In this document: piece by piece, positions 52,977 to 53,171 of the stretch
Layout of the letters: every line of letters begins with the position of its first letter
How positions within the stretch are numbered: position 1 is the first letter of the stretch
Assembly: GCA_944326115.1 (NCBI GenBank)
Contig: CALVCQ010000013.1
Location: 1-53,171, forward strand
Origin: Candidatus Gastranaerophilales bacterium
GTDB lineage: Bacteria > Cyanobacteriota > Vampirovibrionia > Gastranaerophilales > Gastranaerophilaceae
Direction of reading: 5' to 3'
DNA: 53,171 bases
Made by a program: the position numbers and the translations under genes
The notes under the pieces: model-generated
Seen by the model: only the letters and a program-made list of their open reading frames with translations
Told to the model about the DNA's origin: nothing
The model's database searches: none

Positions 52977-53171
52977 CAAGAGGCGGAATCAGACGGGGCT
53001 GACCGAACGAAGAGAGGGAACGCCCCTAGTGAGGGAAAACCACGCTTTTCCCGAACGTCTGATTTCAAGACAGCGGAATCAGACGGGGCTGACCGAACGA
53101 AGAGAGGGAACGCCCCTAGTGAGGGAAAACCACGCTTTTCCCGAACGTCTGATTTCAAGACAGCGGAATCA
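52977..53171. repeat. tandem 90-bp units, type A in reverse orientation
   Basis: Units begin GCGGAATCAGACGGGG at 52983, 53073 and 53163, the last cut by the window edge. They are the reverse complement of the 89-bp units at 22157-22423 with a few changes. Short frames through them are repeat artefacts. Confidence 0.9.

Noticed and set aside
52976-53158. 60-codon frame at the right edge
   Set aside because: It is the type-A repeat translated twice; the protein is an exact tandem of one unit.

Overview
The window looks like a chromosome segment of an AT-rich, diderm, probably gut-dwelling bacterium. My best guess is a non-photosynthetic relative of the cyanobacteria (Vampirovibrionia/'Melainabacteria', order Gastranaerophilales). 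This rests on the low GC, a TolC-type outer-membrane protein and an MCE-domain protein (so two membranes), a rhamnose pathway, and many lineage-restricted hypothetical proteins of a style I associate with that order. It is an inference; no rRNA gene is present to settle it.

Layout. 1-2.1 kb: small hypothetical genes. 2.1-6.4 kb: alpha-glucan phosphorylase, a PDZ protein and glyS, all leftward. 6.8-9.7 kb: a secreted WG-repeat protein, a SpoIID-like protein and HU. 9.8-11.0 kb: ftsZ alone, leftward. 11.3-13.9 kb: a three-gene cluster of lineage-type membrane/coiled-coil proteins, converging on an APC permease. 15.3-18.1 kb: a tandem pair of TPR membrane proteins and a hypothetical. 18.1-22.85 kb: an accessory island holding three short direct repeats, a toxin-like gene, a methylase-like gene, tRNA-Ser and a GC-richer block of tandem repeats. 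22.85-26.3 kb: a metallopeptidase, cutA, a GlcD-type oxidase and a trypsin-like protease. 26.3-30.5 kb: a leftward cluster of five proteins, three sharing conserved N- and C-terminal helices around a variable or absent middle; this is the best candidate for an undescribed system. 31.0-35.0 kb: MCE protein, upp, pgeF, SEC-C protein and family-4 UDG. 35.0-36.3 kb: MATE exporter. 36.5-40.7 kb: rfbC-rfbB-rfbD-rfbA plus a putative metal exporter, tightly overlapping. 40.7-46.1 kb: holin-like, YD-like-repeat, metallopeptidase, TolC and hypothetical proteins. 46.7 kb: tRNA-Arg. 47.2-49.5 kb: ilvC and rpsG-rpsL. 49.7-52.6 kb: a leftward operon of HEAT protein, queC, DUF366 and SPOR protein. 52.6-53.17 kb: dispersed and tandem repeats running off the end.

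Themes. (i) Housekeeping genes (ftsZ, glyS, rpsL-rpsG, ilvC) sit in short isolated units with clear hairpin terminators. (ii) Several unrelated hypothetical proteins start M[KE][IV] and carry a short P-x-F-[GK]-like motif at residues 22-29, which may be a shared tag. (iii) Two non-coding repeat families recur: a 75-bp element with conserved inverted ends and a paired internal stem, and an 89/90-bp tandem repeat found in opposite orientations at 22 kb and 53 kb.
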